Source: Chloroflexota bacterium
GTDB lineage: Bacteria > Chloroflexota > Dehalococcoidia > E44-bin15
Reading direction: 5' to 3'
Assembly: GCA_015222405.1 (NCBI GenBank)
Contig: JADFVG010000122.1
Coordinates: 1 to 6,614 of the forward strand
DNA: 6,614 nucleotides
Shown here: in pieces, positions 4,323 through 6,614 of the stretch
Numbering within the stretch: the first letter of the stretch is position 1
How the letters are laid out: every line of letters starts with the position of its first letter
The notes under the pieces: model-generated
What the model was told of the DNA's origin: nothing
Seen by the model: only the letters and a program-made list of their open reading frames with translations
Databases searched by the model: none
Made by a program: the position numbers and the translations under genes

Positions 4323-6602
4323 CTAGCTACATTTTGTGTATCCGCAGGATGGGCAGATGTGGCACCCCTCCTGATAGATCAACATGCCTCCACATTCGGG
4401 GCACTGACCGCCAAAATTCGTCGCCTCGCCATGTCCATCGGGATTGACCTTCGGACTCGTGCCCTTGAGCTGCCTCTCCAGCACCCCGCCAATGGCATCG
4501 GGGCAGGAGAGCACGGCATGACCCTCCTCCCAGGCGATGGCAGGACAGCGGATGCCTTTGAGATGCTTCACCACCGAGGCTACATCCACGCCCGACCGCA
4601 GCGCCAGCGAGATGAGCCTGCAGATGGCCTCAAGCTGCGCTGAGGCACAGCCACCCGCCTTGCCCAGGCTGGAGAAGACCTCGCAGATGCCTTCCTCATC
4701 GGAATTAACCGTTACATAGATATTGCCGCAGCCGGTGGCTACCCTCTCCGTGACCCCTCTGGTGGTCCTCGACCTCATCCTGGGAACCAGCGCCGCCGCT
4801 TCAGCCCTTTTCCCCTCTCCGATGCTCAATACCTGCTTATCCTTGCTCCTATCCCTGTAGATGGTGATCCCTTTGCAGCCCGCACTATAGGCCAGCATGT
4901 AGGCCTGGGCTATATCCTCTCTGGTGGCGCTGGATGGGAAGTTGATGGTCTTGGACACGGCGTTGTGGGTGCTCTTCTGAAAGGCAGCCTGCATCCTGAC
5001 ATGCCACTCAGGGCTGATGTCATGGGCAGTGATGAACAGCCTCCGCACCCACTCCGGGACGCCATCCACGCCCCCCAGACCACCACGACTTGCCAGTTCA
5101 CGCATCAGCTCCTCGGAATAAAACCCCTCTCTCTTCGCCACCTCCTCGAAGAGTTGGTTTGCCTCTACCAACCCGTCGCCATCCAGTATGTTGCGCACGT
5201 AGCTCAGAGCAAAAAGAGGCTCGATACCGCTGGAGCAAGCGGCGATGATACTCAGGGTGCCTGTGGGGGCGATGGTTGTTCTTGAGGCGTTTCTAACCCT
5301 TAAACCGCCGGGAACATCATATATGCTACCCTCAAAGGTGGGGAAGACGCCTCTCTCTTCTGCCAGCGCCACCGAGGCTTGGGTCGCCTTTTCGTTAATG
5401 AAGCGCATCACCTTATCAGCGACCTCAAGCGCCTCTTCCGAATTGTACGGTATGCCTAACTTAATCAACATATCAGCAAACCCCATCACCCCGAGCCCGA
5501 TCTTTCTTGTCTTTTTGGTCGCCTCCTCAATCTTGGGCAGGGGGAAGCTGTTCTTATCGATCACATCGTCTAGAAACCTGACCGCAATGCTCACCGTTTT
5601 TTCCAGCTTTTGGTAGTCAATATCTGGAACACCGCTCTCATTGTGCACCATTCTCGACAGGTTGATGGAGCCCAGATTGCAGGACTCATAGGGGAGCAGG
5701 GGCTGCTCACCGCAGGGGTTGGTGCTCTCGATAGCTCCCAGCTTTGGCGTGGGGTTATCCTTGTTTATGCGGTCGATGAAAACCAGGCCTGGGTCGCCGG
5801 TTTGCCACGCCAGGTCCACAATCCTGTGGAAAATCTCCCTGGCATTGAGCTTGCCCACGATTGTCTTATTGCGCGGGTTGATAAGGTTATAGTCAGCGCC
5901 CTTCTCCACCGCAGCCATAAACTCATCGGTTGCCGCCACCGAGAGGTTGAAGTTGGTGAAGGCATCACCATTGGCCTTTGCCGTGATGAACTTGAGGATA
6001 TCGGGGTGATCCACGTTTAAGATAGCCATGTTGGCGCCACGGCGCATCCCCCCCTGCTTGATGACATCGGTGGCGATATCAAAGGCCCTCATGAAGGAAA
6101 CAGGTCCGCTGGCGACCCCTCCCGTGGAGCCAACCCTGTCGCCCTCGGGCCTCAATCTGGAGAAGGAGAAACCGGTGCCACCACCGCTTTTGTGAATCAG
6201 GGCAGTGTACTTTACGGCATTGAAGATCGAGTCCATGGAATCCTCGATGGGGAGGACAAAACAAGCGGAGAGCTGCTGAAGCTCCCTGCCGGCATTCATC
6301 AGGGTAGGGGAATTGGGCAGAAACTCAAGATTAGCCATCACCCGATAGAATTCTTCCTCCCACGTCTTGCGCTCAGCTTCAGCCTCAGCGGAGGCGATAT
6401 TCTCAGCCACGCGGCGGAACATATCCTGCGCAGTCTCAATAACCTGTCCCTCGCTATCCTTTTTAAGGTATCTTCTCTCCAATACGGTTAAGGCGTTTGG
6501 GGAAATTTCCACAGCCTCCGATGGCACTTTTGCTTCCTCCCTTTTAGCTACCTTGCGCCGTCCCCTCCGTTTCGGTTCCGTGGATCTTGTTGCGACCTCC
6601 AT
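4323..6602 (-). CDS. nrdJ: Adenosylcobalamin-dependent (class II) ribonucleotide reductase
   Basis: A 759-residue enzyme that reduces ribonucleotides to deoxyribonucleotides, using adenosylcobalamin to generate the thiyl radical, so it works with or without oxygen. Seen directly: the first redox cysteine C114 in LSACFVLP; SGGGTGFSFSRLRPEGDR at 139-156; the catalytic triad N295, C297 and E299 in NPCGEQPLLPYESC; and the second redox cysteine C308 (eleven residues after C297, as in the family). The substrate-loop signature APTGTLSIIAACSSGIEP is at 445-462. A TSCPD domain spans about 615-700 (TGCGNIYVTVN, KAGGCASAQLEA). The tail has CPECGG (734-739) and C747, C750, C753 and C758, matching the usual zinc-ribbon and redox-active end. 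The first 30 residues are basic and linker-like, and no ATP-cone was seen. The ATG has AGGGAG four bases upstream. No class I genes are in the window. Confidence 0.98.
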   Translation of the reverse strand: MEVATRSTEPKRRGRRKVAKREEAKVPSEAVEISPNALTVLERRYLKKDSEGQVIETAQDMFRRVAENIASAEAEAERKTWEEEFYRVMANLEFLPNSPTLMNAGRELQQLSACFVLPIEDSMDSIFNAVKYTALIHKSGGGTGFSFSRLRPEGDRVGSTGGVASGPVSFMRAFDIATDVIKQGGMRRGANMAILNVDHPDILKFITAKANGDAFTNFNLSVAATDEFMAAVEKGADYNLINPRNKTIVGKLNAREIFHRIVDLAWQTGDPGLVFIDRINKDNPTPKLGAIESTNPCGEQPLLPYESCNLGSINLSRMVHNESGVPDIDYQKLEKTVSIAVRFLDDVIDKNSFPLPKIEEATKKTRKIGLGVMGFADMLIKLGIPYNSEEALEVADKVMRFINEKATQASVALAEERGVFPTFEGSIYDVPGGLRVRNASRTTIAPTGTLSIIAACSSGIEPLFALSYVRNILDGDGLVEANQLFEEVAKREGFYSEELMRELASRGGLGGVDGVPEWVRRLFITAHDISPEWHVRMQAAFQKSTHNAVSKTINFPSSATREDIAQAYMLAYSAGCKGITIYRDRSKDKQVLSIGEGKRAEAAALVPRMRSRTTRGVTERVATGCGNIYVTVNSDEEGICEVFSSLGKAGGCASAQLEAICRLISLALRSGVDVASVVKHLKGIRCPAIAWEEGHAVLSCPDAIGGVLERQLKGTSPKVNPDGHGEATNFGGQCPECGGMLIYQEGCHICPSCGYTKCS

Positions 6603-6606
6603 TTGG

Positions 6607-6612
6607 CTCCCT
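6607..6612 (-). promoter_or_regulatory. Ribosome-binding site of nrdJ
   Basis: AGGGAG on the minus strand, four bases before the nrdJ ATG, almost at the window edge. Anything further upstream, such as a promoter, cobalamin riboswitch or NrdR box, would lie outside the window and cannot be judged. Confidence 0.6.
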
Positions 6613-6614
6613 TC

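Noticed and set aside
5245..6020. Two plus-strand open frames (123 and 136 codons) opposite nrdJ
   Set aside because: They cover the catalytic core of NrdJ in antisense and have no recognisable protein features.

Overview
The window is a compact, single-direction stretch of bacterial chromosome. All eight genes lie on the minus strand and run from right to left. Nearly every base is coding: the gaps are 0 to 46 nt, and one junction is a 4-nt overlap. The order of transcription is nrdJ (adenosylcobalamin-dependent ribonucleotide reductase), an 81-residue two-helix membrane protein, a 77-residue coiled-coil/CPxCG protein, a TIGR03960-type radical SAM protein, yggS/pipY (PLP-binding), proC, yggT, and the start of a PHP-domain protein that leaves the window at base 1. 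The right edge lies 12 bases upstream of nrdJ, so any nrdJ promoter is outside. I saw no convincing terminator, RNA gene, mobile element, CRISPR array or long repeat, and no gene-free stretch over 300 bases.

Organism. YggS, ProC and YggT point to a bacterium. A class II (B12-dependent) ribonucleotide reductase without a class I partner, moderate to high GC by eye, and this style of gene packing would fit an uncultured anaerobe such as a Chloroflexota/Dehalococcoidia lineage. That placement is inference from memory and is weakly supported; only 'bacterium that uses cobalamin' is firm.

Regions. Bases 4323-6602 encode NrdJ with all three catalytic-site cysteines, a TSCPD domain and a cysteine-rich tail. 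Bases 3808-4311 hold two small genes I cannot name. Bases 2139-3770 encode the radical SAM protein with an intact CxxxCxxC cluster motif and a cysteine-rich C-terminus. Bases 391-2154 carry yggS-proC-yggT, a neighbourhood also known from other bacteria (for example pseudomonads). Bases 1-390 encode the PHP N-terminus.

How they may work together. The spacing suggests one transcript. Enzymatic themes are deoxynucleotide synthesis (NrdJ), PLP/amino-acid homeostasis and proline synthesis (YggS, ProC), and an unassigned radical SAM reaction; cobalamin use is certain only for NrdJ. The most unusual points are the yggT/PHP junction, where one in-frame TAA codon separates two genes and no ribosome-binding site is visible for the second, and the small coiled-coil protein carrying half of a zinc site. 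Most of the window is ordinary housekeeping sequence, and I do not see a complete new system in it.
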